A DNA stretch of 64,000 bases. Source: Parvibaculum sp. (GTDB lineage: Bacteria > Pseudomonadota > Alphaproteobacteria > Parvibaculales > Parvibaculaceae). Position numbers and translations under genes: made by a program. Every line of letters starts with the position of its first letter. Position 1 is the stretch's first letter. Under the pieces are notes generated by a model that searched no databases, was not told the DNA's origin, and was given only the letters and a program-made list of their open reading frames with translations. Shown here one piece after another: positions 1 through 8,211 of this stretch. Location of the stretch: the NCBI GenBank assembly GCA_030649335.1, contig JAUSLL010000042.1, positions 25,350 to 89,349 of the forward strand, read 5' to 3'.

Positions 1-132
1 GCCCGCCAGCGCAAGACGACACAAAACACGCCCCAGGGCGAAGGCAAGGCAAAACTCGTCGAGGAAGTCTGGCTCAAGATCACGGACGATCTCTTGATAC
101 CGGAAAAAGAACTGCCCCCGTCATTCCACTAA
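1..132 (+). CDS. C-terminal end of an unidentified protein (5' truncated by window)
   Basis: Frame 1 is open from the first base to a TAA at 130-132 and gives 43 residues of a charged tail ending in IPEKELPPSFH. The codon bias looks like the neighbouring genes. The gene stops 5 bases before the converging GST gene. I do not recognise the tail, and too little is present to assign a family. Confidence 0.55.
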   Translation, partial: ARQRKTTQNTPQGEGKAKLVEEVWLKITDDLLIPEKELPPSFH

Positions 133-137
133 CCAGC

Positions 138-773
138 TCACGCCGCCTGAACCGCAAACTGATCCGTCGCTGCAAAGCTCGGCCGCGCCCGCATCCGCGT
201 CAGCCACTGCTCCGCCAGCTTGTGATCCTTGAGCACCGCCCGACCTTCTTCAGTGAAGCTCGCCAGATGCAAATGCGGAAAAAGAAAACAATCAGCGATT
301 GTGAGCCGATTGCCGCCCAGAAAATCATGCAGCCGCAGCGCCCGCGTGATGACCGCAAGCTGGTCACGCATCTGCTGCGCTGACGTCGCGATCAATTCCT
401 CATCCGGGACACCATCTTGCATCGGCACCAGCAGGCGTTGCTTGGCAAGCCCGTTGGTCATAGTCGGGAAAAAATACGCGTTCACCAGACTGATCCAACG
501 CAACACATCGGCCTGCCCCAGAGGATCATCGGGCTGCAGCGCCGGTCCGTCGAAGGCACCGTCGATGTAATGGGCTACAGCAGACGTCTCGTAGACAAAG
601 ACGGCGCCATGCTGCAGCACCGGTGACTTGGCAAAGGGATGAAGGCGGCGGTGCAGCTCGCTGCCGGTCTCGATCTCTTTCAAAGACCAATCCACGCCTT
701 TTTCCGCCGCCACCATCGTCGCCGTCCAGAGATAAACGCTTGGATTCTGCGAGTAAAAAATAATATTCGCCAT
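138..773 (-). CDS. Glutathione S-transferase family protein
   Basis: A 211-residue cytosolic GST, expected to conjugate or reduce small electrophiles with glutathione. The thioredoxin-like N-terminal half (about 1-80) shows the cis-proline context KSPVL near residue 51 and the glutathione-binding acidic-serine motif ETSAV at about 62-66. The all-helical C-terminal half contains LTIADCFLFPHL, the usual N-capping region with its conserved Asp. The start at 773 is preferred over the longer frame to 833 because GAGGGAG sits at a good distance before it and MANIIFYSQNPS is a normal GST N-terminus. It converges with the truncated gene at 1-132 and diverges from the hydrolase-fold gene at 976. The substrate cannot be inferred. 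Confidence 0.88.
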   Translation of the reverse strand: MANIIFYSQNPSVYLWTATMVAAEKGVDWSLKEIETGSELHRRLHPFAKSPVLQHGAVFVYETSAVAHYIDGAFDGPALQPDDPLGQADVLRWISLVNAYFFPTMTNGLAKQRLLVPMQDGVPDEELIATSAQQMRDQLAVITRALRLHDFLGGNRLTIADCFLFPHLHLASFTEEGRAVLKDHKLAEQWLTRMRARPSFAATDQFAVQAA

Positions 774-975
774 TGAACGCTCCCTCGCTCTCAACCCGAC
801 CCGCATGAGATTGGGGCTCCATGCCTCTGCCACAAGTGCAAAATCTCCGCATACCTCTCACTACTGACAATTGGTTCCCGACGATTTCGGCAATTGGCGG
901 CTTTCATCGGAAGCCAAAGCCCACATCTTTCCCCGACGGAAGCAAACCCTTCCGTGCATCGAACGGGGAATGACC

Positions 976-1935
976 ATGACAACTTTTCTTTGGATAGAAC
1001 TCGCAGCAGCAGGCATCATGCTTGCGCTCATCTGGCTGGCCTTCCAGCACCGTGAACGCGCCGAAGTCGACAGCCTGCGCGACAAAGCCCCCGGTCGGTT
1101 TGTCCGTCTCAGCGATGGTGTCACCCATGTTCTGGACCTCGGGCCACGCGACGGCGAGGTGGTCCTGCTCGTTCCCGGTGCCACACTGGGCCTTTGGGTC
1201 TGGCACGATTTGCCGCTGACGCTCTCCAATGCGGGTTACCGCGTTATCGCCTTCGATCTCTATGGCCGCGGCCTGTCTGATCGTCCGTACACAACCTATA
1301 ATGCCGATCTCTTTGACCGGCAGATCGTTGACCTCCTGCAAGAACTTCGGGTGCCACAGCCCGTCTCGCTGGTCGGCCTCGCCTTTGGTTGCCCCATCTC
1401 GGCCAATTTTGTGCTGCGCCATCCCGATGCCGTCAAACGCGTGTGCTTCTTCGGCCCCGATGGTTTCGGTGTGGTGATGACCGGCATGGCCAAACTCGTG
1501 CAACGCCGCCTCATCGGCGATTTTCTCTTTCGCCTCATCGGCAACAAGGCACTCATCGCCAGACTGCCCGGATACTCCACCAACAAAAAAGTGCTGACAT
1601 GGCTGGAGGCAAACTACACACCGGACCTCGATCTCAAAGGTTTCAAGCGCGCGCTTCTCTCCTCAATCCGCAATATGCCCATACACGACGCCCGCGATCT
1701 CTATGCCCGTGTCGATCAAACAGGCAAGCCCTTCATGTTCATCTGGGGTCGCGAAGATCACGTAACGCCCATCCCGCCGCGCTTCGATCCGGCGGCGATT
1801 TTTCCGCGGGCCAACATGCATCTCCTGCCCCGCGTCGGTCATCTGCCGCATGTCGATGCGCCGGAGGCCACCAACGAGCGTCTTCTGGCCTTTCTGCGTG
1901 ACGACAAAGCCCCCGTCGCCTTCGCCGCCAAATAA
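976..1935 (+). CDS. Alpha/beta-hydrolase fold protein lacking the nucleophilic serine
   Basis: A 319-residue protein with an N-terminal membrane anchor (about residues 4-20, FLWIELAAAGIMLALIWLAF) and an alpha/beta-hydrolase core. The oxyanion-loop strand (VLLVPGATLGLWVW), the acid-bearing FIWGREDHVTP and the histidine segment RVGHLPHVDAPE are present. The nucleophile elbow reads VGLAFGC, so the serine of GxSxG is alanine 136 (codon 1381-1383). It may be non-catalytic or use another chemistry. An ATG at 970 is also possible; GGGGA is better spaced for 976. The gene ends 31 bases before the M20 amidohydrolase on the same strand, so the two are probably co-transcribed. Confidence 0.8.
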   Translation: MTTFLWIELAAAGIMLALIWLAFQHRERAEVDSLRDKAPGRFVRLSDGVTHVLDLGPRDGEVVLLVPGATLGLWVWHDLPLTLSNAGYRVIAFDLYGRGLSDRPYTTYNADLFDRQIVDLLQELRVPQPVSLVGLAFGCPISANFVLRHPDAVKRVCFFGPDGFGVVMTGMAKLVQRRLIGDFLFRLIGNKALIARLPGYSTNKKVLTWLEANYTPDLDLKGFKRALLSSIRNMPIHDARDLYARVDQTGKPFMFIWGREDHVTPIPPRFDPAAIFPRANMHLLPRVGHLPHVDAPEATNERLLAFLRDDKAPVAFAAK

Positions 1936-1966
1936 CAGACCTTCACCCGAACAACGGACCAGACCC

Positions 1967-3217
1967 ATGACCGATCTCACGGCGCTGAAAAGCGACGCGC
2001 TTCACCTTGTCGATACGCTGAGCCCGCAGCTCATCAGCATAAGCCATCAAATCCACGCCAATCCCGAACTGGCTTTTGAAGAACATAAATCTGCAGCCAC
2101 CCTCGCCGATGCCGCAGAAGCGGCAGGCCTCGCCGTCACGCGCGCCGCCTATGGTCAGGACACGGCCTTCAGCGCCGACTTCGGTGCCGCAAGCGGCCCG
2201 CGCATCGGCATTTTGAGCGAGTATGATGCGCTACCGGGCATTGGACATGCCTGCGGCCACAACATCATCGCCGCCATCGGTCTGGGCACCAGCCTCGCTT
2301 TGCACGGATTGGGCGCGCGTCTGCCCGGTGGTGTGCGCTATCTGGGCACACCTGCCGAAGAGCGTGGCTGCGGCAAAGAACTTATGGCCAGACACGGCGC
2401 ATTTGACGGGCTTGATGCCGCCATGATGCTGCATCCGGCAGGCATCAATGCCAAAGCGACCCGCACCATGTGCATCTCCGAAGTGCGCGCCACATTTCAC
2501 GGCCGCAGTGCCCATGCCGCCGTCTATCCCGAAGGCGGCCGCAATGCACTCGACGCCGCCACCATCGCTTATATCGCCATCGGCCAATTGCGCCAGCACA
2601 TGACGAACACATCGAAGGTTCACGGCATCATGGAAAAGGGCGGTCTCGCCCCCAACATCGTGCCGGATCACACCCGCCTCAGTTACTTCATCCGCGCCCT
2701 CAATGCGCCGGAACTCGATGCCCTGAGAAAGCGCGTGGAAAATTGCTTTCAGGCGGGTGCCCTCGCCACCGGCTGCGAGCTGGAACTCACATGGTCAGAA
2801 GCCGACTATCTCGACATGAAGGTCAATCTCTCTCTCGCGGATACTTACGAGGCACACGCCCGCACACTCGGTCGTGAATTCATTCCATACGACATCCTGC
2901 CGCTCGGCGGCACGGATATGTCGAATGTCTCGCATCGCCTGCCGGTACTGCATCCGCTCATCGCCTGCGCACCTTCCAATGTGATGATCCACGATCCCGC
3001 CTTCGCCAAATGGGCAGGGTCCGAAAGCGGCGATCAGGCCATCATCGACGGCACCAAAGCATTGGTGATGACAGCTCTTGATTTTCTGGGTGATGAAAAC
3101 TTGCGCCACCGCGCGCGTTCCGAGTTCGAGGCCACTGCGGCGCAATCGGCCACCGCCATTGCGCTCGCCTTCAATCCGTCAGGCGCACATGGTGCTGCCG
3201 GTTGCGGCTGTTGCTAG
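1967..3217 (+). CDS. M20-family amidohydrolase (p-aminobenzoyl-glutamate hydrolase/aminoacylase-like)
   Basis: A 416-residue cytosolic metallo-amidohydrolase of the M20D/IAA-amino-acid-hydrolase type, which cleaves amide bonds of N-acyl amino acids or related conjugates. Metal-site motifs are visible: GIGHACGHN around residues 91-97, TPAEERGCGK around 132-141 and PLGGTDMSNVSH near residue 322. The dimerisation-domain start FHGRSAHAA is at about 178-186. The ATG at 1967 follows the hydrolase-fold stop and matches family N-termini; the frame is open further upstream but unsupported there. The C-terminus ends in a cysteine-rich GCGCC tail. The last 4 bases overlap the end of the convergent isomerase gene. 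Confidence 0.87.
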   Translation: MTDLTALKSDALHLVDTLSPQLISISHQIHANPELAFEEHKSAATLADAAEAAGLAVTRAAYGQDTAFSADFGAASGPRIGILSEYDALPGIGHACGHNIIAAIGLGTSLALHGLGARLPGGVRYLGTPAEERGCGKELMARHGAFDGLDAAMMLHPAGINAKATRTMCISEVRATFHGRSAHAAVYPEGGRNALDAATIAYIAIGQLRQHMTNTSKVHGIMEKGGLAPNIVPDHTRLSYFIRALNAPELDALRKRVENCFQAGALATGCELELTWSEADYLDMKVNLSLADTYEAHARTLGREFIPYDILPLGGTDMSNVSHRLPVLHPLIACAPSNVMIHDPAFAKWAGSESGDQAIIDGTKALVMTALDFLGDENLRHRARSEFEATAAQSATAIALAFNPSGAHGAAGCGCC

Positions 3218-3801
3218 CGTCTGGCCCATTCAAGCGCGTCTTCCAGCCGGTCATTGCCCCAGAAGAGTTCATCACCGACAAAAAAACTCGGCGCACCGAA
3301 GACACCGCGGGCAATAGCTTCTTCTGTCTGCGTTTTTAAACGCGCTTTATGCTCGGGCGTATTTGCGCGCGCGATGGTGGCGGCTGGATCAAGACTCAGT
3401 GCCTTGAGGATCGCGGCAAGCACGCGATCGTCTGAAATATCTTCCTGCTCAGCAAAATTCGCAAGATAGGCCGCGCGGGTGAAGGAAGCTCCCCAGCCTT
3501 CGTCGCTGCCGAGCAATGCCAGACGCGCCGCCTTCAATCCGTTCTGCGGAAAACGTACAGGCTCTTTCAGGATCAGCCCGTCGGCTTTACAGATACGCGC
3601 CATATCGCGCCACATATATTGGCCTTTGACGGGATAGATGTTGAAGGGACTATCGTTCCAACCCTGCGCGCCGAAAATCGGCCCCAACAAAAAGGGTCGC
3701 CACAGAACATCAACACCGGCGGCCTCAGCGAGCCGTCCGACCCGCATAGCAGCGGGATAGGAATAAGTACTGGCAAATTCGTAAAAGAATTCGACTTTCA
3801 T
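3214..3801 (-). CDS. 2-hydroxychromene-2-carboxylate isomerase (DsbA/kappa-GST family)
   Basis: A 195-residue protein of the thioredoxin-fold HCCA isomerase family, which isomerises 2-hydroxychromene-2-carboxylate to the open-chain benzylidenepyruvate in naphthalene-type aromatic degradation, or acts as a kappa-class GST. Family hallmarks are the N-terminus VEFFYEFASTYSYPAAMR with the putative active-site serine, WRPFLLGPIF, and the C-terminal GVFGAPSFFVGDELFWGNDRL. No other naphthalene-degradation genes lie nearby, so the physiological substrate is uncertain. It is convergent with the M20 gene, with overlapping stop codons. Confidence 0.88.
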   Translation of the reverse strand: MKVEFFYEFASTYSYPAAMRVGRLAEAAGVDVLWRPFLLGPIFGAQGWNDSPFNIYPVKGQYMWRDMARICKADGLILKEPVRFPQNGLKAARLALLGSDEGWGASFTRAAYLANFAEQEDISDDRVLAAILKALSLDPAATIARANTPEHKARLKTQTEEAIARGVFGAPSFFVGDELFWGNDRLEDALEWARR

Positions 3802-3977
3802 CAGTCTGCTCCACCATCAATATTTTATATGCTGAAGCATCGCACAGGGTTTGGAAGCCTCAATCAGCGCAACAGACGTTGCGTTTGTTCACTTGTGCGG
3901 AATCGGAAGAACGAAATTGCACCCCTGACCGGGGCAGTGAAAATCTGCCTGCCTTTCACGTCTGTCGCTCCGTCTTT

Positions 3978-4946
3978 TCACACATGCGTTTCGCCGCCCA
4001 GTTTCAGCAACCGTATCATGTCACTGATGAGTTCGATGTCGCGCACCAGCTTTCGCGCCTGATCGGGATCGCGCGCATCCGCCCACATGGAATATTTAGG
4101 AAAGTAGTCACGGCCTCCGTCAACGGCGAGCCAAAGATGGCCGCGATCAAAAGCGGCACAGAGTGATCCGTCCACGCGTGCCTTCAAGGCCAGCATCCGC
4201 TCCATAAAGGCGGGCGTCAGCAAATAGCGTGCTTCGATCTGGTCGGAGCTGGTCACATCAAACACAGCTTCAAATCGCGGGTCTTCGAGCTGCACATGAC
4301 AGTCATTGCCGAAAATCCCTTCGACAAAATGTCTGACCGAGCCGCGATCCGCAACGATCAATGTGCGGCTTTCAAAGGGCTTTGCCACATCCACCCGCGC
4401 CAGCAAGCCGTGAAAGACCACTGTTTCCGTATCGGATTTCTTGTTCTTGCTGCGCCTGTGGAGCAGCGCCTCGCCAATGCAGAAATCCACATTATCCAGA
4501 CGCCCCTGCACCTGATCGCTTAGGTCATGTCTCGTGAAGGAGGGCAGAATACCGAGCCGCTCAAACTGCTCCAGAAAAGCGTAGGGAAGCTTTGCCTGAT
4601 ATTGATATCCGAAATGCCCGAACACGCGCTGCGCCAGCGTCTCGTTGAATGTGTCCGACCACACAAAAAGCGGGTAGCCGAGCATGCCCCCGATGACAAA
4701 TCCAGCAGCAGCCACAAAAATAAAAAAAACCAGTGAGATTTTCAGAAAACCGAGCATCAATACGCAAATCAACGCCGTAACGCCGCCCGTCACCCACCAA
4801 CGCCGCGCTACCTTTGCGGCCAGCACTCTGCGCTGTTGCTCCTCCTCTTCAAGCCAAGGCGCGATCTCGCGGGCGAAGAACCCGTCGAAATCTGTAGCCT
4901 CATCACCCATGATGTAGGGAGAGGCCGAAGGCGCACCGCTCGTCAC
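3978..4946 (-). CDS. DUF3137 domain membrane protein
   Basis: A 322-residue protein of the DUF3137 family, whose biochemical role is unknown. Two closely spaced membrane segments (about residues 50-70 and 72-95) follow a charged N-terminus; the remaining C-terminal part is soluble and includes the family-typical stretches around FESRTLIVADRG and LWLAVDGG. It lies 4 bases downstream of lemA on the same strand. LemA-DUF3137 pairing is recurrent in Proteobacteria and supports both calls. The first ATG is kept; an internal methionine at residue 13 is an alternative start. Confidence 0.85.
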   Translation of the reverse strand: MTSGAPSASPYIMGDEATDFDGFFAREIAPWLEEEEQQRRVLAAKVARRWWVTGGVTALICVLMLGFLKISLVFFIFVAAAGFVIGGMLGYPLFVWSDTFNETLAQRVFGHFGYQYQAKLPYAFLEQFERLGILPSFTRHDLSDQVQGRLDNVDFCIGEALLHRRSKNKKSDTETVVFHGLLARVDVAKPFESRTLIVADRGSVRHFVEGIFGNDCHVQLEDPRFEAVFDVTSSDQIEARYLLTPAFMERMLALKARVDGSLCAAFDRGHLWLAVDGGRDYFPKYSMWADARDPDQARKLVRDIELISDMIRLLKLGGETHV

Positions 4947-4950
4947 GCGA

Positions 4951-5532
4951 TCACTTCATATGGTCGGAGACGCGCACAGGCTCGCGAGCGACCGCGTCCG
5001 TGATTTCGTAAAACGGAAAGGTCGACACATTGGCCCATTGCGCGATAACAGAGCCGGGAAAGACCTCGACCGCATTATTGAGCGCCGTGACGGAGGCATT
5101 ATAAAACCGCCGCGCTGCCGCGATGTTGCTCTCCACTTCTTCGTAAGTCGCCTGCGCCCGCGTGATCGTCTCCGCCGAGCGCAATTCAGGGTAATTCTCA
5201 GCAACCGCAAACAACCGACCGATACCGGCATCAAGCGCGCGCGACGCCTCCAGATGCGCGCCCGCCGCTGCCGGATCGTCCTTGTCATAGGGTGCATTCA
5301 CCATGCTCCGAAGCGAGGTCAGGCTGGTGAGCAAAGCCTTTTCATGGGTCATGAATTTCTGGGCGAGTTCCAGCACATTAGGCAACAGGTCAAAGCGCAT
5401 CCGCAATTGCACGTCGATGCCGCCCATGGCTTCACGCACCCTGTTGCGCCGGGTGATGAGGCTCACATACCAGGCGTAACCCGCCGCGGCGATACCCGCC
5501 AATATCAGGAACAAAACCTGAACTCCACCCAT
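4951..5532 (-). CDS. lemA: LemA family protein
   Basis: A 193-residue LemA protein: one N-terminal membrane helix (about residues 3-22) with a short outer tail, then a mainly helical soluble domain. Diagnostic features are the post-membrane RRNRVREAMGGIDVQLRMR stretch and RFDLLPNVLELAQKF, plus the FPGSVIAQWANV region. The start at 5532 is chosen over the ATG at 5538 because GAGGAGGG at 5539-5546 directly abuts the upstream ATG but is 6 bases from the second. The molecular function of LemA is not established; it is first in a two-gene unit with DUF3137. Confidence 0.9.
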   Translation of the reverse strand: MGGVQVLFLILAGIAAAGYAWYVSLITRRNRVREAMGGIDVQLRMRFDLLPNVLELAQKFMTHEKALLTSLTSLRSMVNAPYDKDDPAAAGAHLEASRALDAGIGRLFAVAENYPELRSAETITRAQATYEEVESNIAAARRFYNASVTALNNAVEVFPGSVIAQWANVSTFPFYEITDAVAREPVRVSDHMK

Positions 5533-5622
5533 CTGCATCCCTCCTCAATCAAATCTGACGCAAGCAACGCGCCGCATTGGACTATAACCATGAAAAGACA
5601 CCGCGACATTTTTTCGGGGCTC

Positions 5623-5651
5623 GCGGCAAGCGCGGGCACTACGCTTGCCGC
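5623..5651. promoter_or_regulatory. 10-bp perfect inverted repeat upstream of argG
   Basis: GCGGCAAGCG (5623-5632) and CGCTTGCCGC (5642-5651) are exact inverted complements around a 9-base loop. No T-run follows, so it does not look like a terminator. The right arm overlaps the likely -35 hexamer of the argG promoter, so an operator role is possible. This is inference. Confidence 0.45.
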
Positions 5652-5672
5652 TCACAGCGATTTGCCTATAGT
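5645..5672 (+). promoter_or_regulatory. Candidate sigma70-type promoter of argG-ppa
   Basis: TTGCCG (5645-5650), a 16-base spacer, then TATAGT (5667-5672). It is the best hexamer pair in the 196-base region before argG and lies about 57 bases upstream of the start codon. Confidence 0.45.
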
Positions 5673-5728
5673 GCGGCGCAACACGGGCCGGCCCGCGACA
5701 CGAGCGGGCGCGATAAACAGGAAATGAC

Positions 5729-6961
5729 ATGAGCGGCGTGAAAAAAGACGTGAAAAAAGTTGTGCTGGCCTATTCAGGCGGCCTCGACACATCGGTCATC
5801 CTGAAATGGTTGCAGGAAACCTATGGCTGCGAGGTCGTGACCTTCACCGCCGATTTAGGGCAAGGCGAAGAGCTTGAGCCGGCCCGCAAGAAGGCCGAGA
5901 TGCTCGGCATCAAAGAAATTTTCATCGACGACCTGCGCGAAGAATTCGTCCGCGACTTCGTCTTCCCGATGTTCCGCGCCAACGCGCTTTACGAAGGCAT
6001 CTACCTGCTAGGCACCTCCATCGCGCGACCCTTAATCGCAAAGCGCCAGATCGAGATCGCGGCCCTCACAGGTGCCGACGCCGTTTGCCACGGCTCGACC
6101 GGCAAAGGCAATGATCAGGTGCGCTTTGAAGTGAGCTACGGCGCCCTGAACCCCGACATCAAAATCATCGCGCCGTGGCGCGAATGGGAATTGTCCTCAC
6201 GCACCAAGCTCATCGAGTTTGCCGAGAAGCACCAGATTCCGATTGCCAAGGACAAGCGCGGCGAAGCGCCCTTCTCGGTTGACGCAAACCTGCTGCACAC
6301 ATCGTCTGAAGGCAAGGCGCTGGAAGACCCGGCAGAAGAAGCGCCCGAATTCGTATATCAGCGCACCGTCTCGCCGGAAAACGCCCCCGACAAGCCGACT
6401 TATATTGAAGTAGGCTTTGAACGCGGCGACGCGATCTCGATCGACGGTGTGGCCATGTCACCCGCGACGATCCTGACAAAGCTCAACGAGCTCGGCGGTG
6501 CCAATGGCATCGGTCGTCTTGATCTCGTTGAAAACCGTTTCGTCGGCATGAAGTCGCGCGGCATTTACGAAACACCCGGCGGCACGATCCTCATTGCCGC
6601 GCATCGCGGTATTGAATCGATAACGCTCGACCGCGGCGCGATGCATCTCAAAGACGATCTGATGCCGCGCTACGCCGAACTCATCTACAACGGTTTCTGG
6701 TGGTCACCGGAACGCGAAATGCTTCAGGCTCTTATCGACAAAAGCCAGGAACATGTCGCGGGCATGGTGCGTCTCAAACTCTACAAGGGCAATGTCTCGG
6801 TGGTCGGCCGCTCCTCGCCCAATTCCCTTTATTCGATGGCGCATGTCACCTTCGAAGAAGATGCAGGTGCTTACGATCAGAAAGACGCCGAAGGCTTTAT
6901 CAGACTCAATGCGCTGCGACTGCGGTTGCTTGCAGCGCGCAACAAACGGATCAACGGTTAA
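5729..6961 (+). CDS. argG: Argininosuccinate synthase
   Basis: A 410-residue enzyme of arginine biosynthesis that joins citrulline and aspartate with ATP to form argininosuccinate. The N-terminal ATP-pyrophosphatase loop [12 protein letters not shown] is at about residues 14-25, and the citrulline/aspartate-site segments [13 protein letters not shown] and [18 protein letters not shown] are intact. Length matches the usual 400-410 residues. The stop codon is immediately followed by the ppa start codon, so the two genes form a translationally close pair behind one promoter region containing a perfect inverted repeat. Confidence 0.98.
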   Translation: MSGVKKDVKKVVLAYSGGLDTSVILKWLQETYGCEVVTFTADLGQGEELEPARKKAEMLGIKEIFIDDLREEFVRDFVFPMFRANALYEGIYLLGTSIARPLIAKRQIEIAALTGADAVCHGSTGKGNDQVRFEVSYGALNPDIKIIAPWREWELSSRTKLIEFAEKHQIPIAKDKRGEAPFSVDANLLHTSSEGKALEDPAEEAPEFVYQRTVSPENAPDKPTYIEVGFERGDAISIDGVAMSPATILTKLNELGGANGIGRLDLVENRFVGMKSRGIYETPGGTILIAAHRGIESITLDRGAMHLKDDLMPRYAELIYNGFWWSPEREMLQALIDKSQEHVAGMVRLKLYKGNVSVVGRSSPNSLYSMAHVTFEEDAGAYDQKDAEGFIRLNALRLRLLAARNKRING

Positions 6962-7495
6962 ATGCGTATCGAAGCTATCCCGATCGGCGTCAATCCTCCC
7001 CATGACGTCAACGTCATCATCGAAGTGCCCCATGGCGGGCATCCGGTGAAATATGAAATGGACAAAGCGTCGGGCACGCTGTTCGTTGATCGTTTCATCC
7101 ACACGGCCATGCAATATCCGGCCAATTACGGCTTCGTGCCGCACACATTGTCGGACGATGGCGATCCTGTTGACGTGCTCGTCGTGAGCCGTATTCCGGT
7201 GGTGCCGGGTGCCGTCGTGCGCTGCCGCCCCATCGGCGTGTTGCTGATGCAGGACGAAGCGGGCATGGACGAGAAAATCATCGCCGTGCCGGTTGAGAAG
7301 CTCAACCCCTATTACAAGAACACGCTCAACTACACCGACCTGCCGGAAGTCTTCATCAAACGCGTCGCGCATTTCTTCGAACATTACAAAGATCTCGAAG
7401 AAGGCAAATGGGTGAAGATCGAACGCTGGGGCGACGCCGCCGAAGCGCGTCAGATCATCATGGATTCGATTGAGAAGGCGAAAGCAGCAGGCTGA
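6962..7495 (+). CDS. ppa: Inorganic pyrophosphatase (family I)
   Basis: A 177-residue soluble pyrophosphatase that hydrolyses PPi, including that released by the argininosuccinate synthase encoded directly upstream. The family I signature [11 protein letters not shown] at about residues 63-73 holds the metal-binding aspartates; [11 protein letters not shown] and [10 protein letters not shown] are also typical. The ATG abuts the argG TAA with no spacer, indicating coupled expression. A strong hairpin plus T-rich tract at 7531-7569, within the convergent glycosylase gene, probably ends this transcript. Confidence 0.97.
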   Translation: MRIEAIPIGVNPPHDVNVIIEVPHGGHPVKYEMDKASGTLFVDRFIHTAMQYPANYGFVPHTLSDDGDPVDVLVVSRIPVVPGAVVRCRPIGVLLMQDEAGMDEKIIAVPVEKLNPYYKNTLNYTDLPEVFIKRVAHFFEHYKDLEEGKWVKIERWGDAAEARQIIMDSIEKAKAAG

Positions 7496-7503
7496 CGCTT
7501 GAG

Positions 7504-8175
7504 TCAGCCGTCAATTGAAAGCGCAAGAGTGCGGCTTATCTCGGTAAGGGATAAGCCGCTTTCTTTTTGCCATGTGCCGAAAGCCGCCTGCACAGCCCGC
7601 ATGGATTTTTGCGATCCGGGTGCCTTGTCAACGACGCACGCATGCGCGAGCGCGGCAACGACCGAAGGTGATAGCAAGAACCCGTCAACACCTGCGTGTC
7701 GCAAGAAGTATTGCGCCGAGGCACCCGACAGCCGCGACCCGCGCTTCTTCAATATGTCGAGCAGATCAACAAACCCGTCGGGCTTTGACGCGGCAAAGAA
7801 CGCGCCCGCCGATCCGTGCTCACGAATAAGTTCTGTCACGAAACGCGCATTCTCAATGGTCGCTTTGATCTTTGCCCCGTTACGCACAATGCGTGTGTCG
7901 GACACAAGTCGCCCCATATCCTCGCCGGAATAAAATGCGACGTGATGCGGATCGAAACCGTCGAAGGCTTCTTCAAACCCCGGCCATTTCGCCTCGATGA
8001 TTTTCCAGACAAAACCTGCCTGAAAAACAGAACGCGTCATCAGCGCGAGCCAGCGGTCGTCAGACATTTTGCGGATAGCGGCTGCCGATTTCGGCCTCAC
8101 CATGTGGGCTTTAAGCCCCGCCTCACCGCCATGACGCTTCAGAGCCCGCGCACGGATCGTCTTGAAACTCTGCAT
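7504..8175 (-). CDS. DNA-3-methyladenine glycosylase I family protein
   Basis: A 223-residue helix-hairpin-helix type glycosylase expected to excise alkylated adenine in base-excision repair. The family signature runs through LMTRSVFQAGFVWKIIEAKWPGFEEAF and the IVRNGAKIKATIENA region, where the domain's substrate pocket and DNA-binding hairpin lie. It is longer than E. coli Tag and is a divergent relative, so substrate range is uncertain. The last codons (7504-7570) carry a plus-strand terminator hairpin for the converging ppa transcript. Confidence 0.82.
   Translation of the reverse strand: MQSFKTIRARALKRHGGEAGLKAHMVRPKSAAAIRKMSDDRWLALMTRSVFQAGFVWKIIEAKWPGFEEAFDGFDPHHVAFYSGEDMGRLVSDTRIVRNGAKIKATIENARFVTELIREHGSAGAFFAASKPDGFVDLLDILKKRGSRLSGASAQYFLRHAGVDGFLLSPSVVAALAHACVVDKAPGSQKSMRAVQAAFGTWQKESGLSLTEISRTLALSIDG
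7531..7569 (+). terminator. Rho-independent terminator of argG-ppa, inside the convergent gene
   Basis: GCGGCTTATC (7531-7540) pairs exactly with GATAAGCCGC (7550-7559) around a 9-base loop and is followed by TTTCTTTTT. The hairpin lies in the 3' coding end of the glycosylase gene on the other strand. Confidence 0.8.
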
Positions 8176-8211
8176 GATGTCGCCTCTCCTCAGGGTTCGT
8201 GGCCTTAAACA

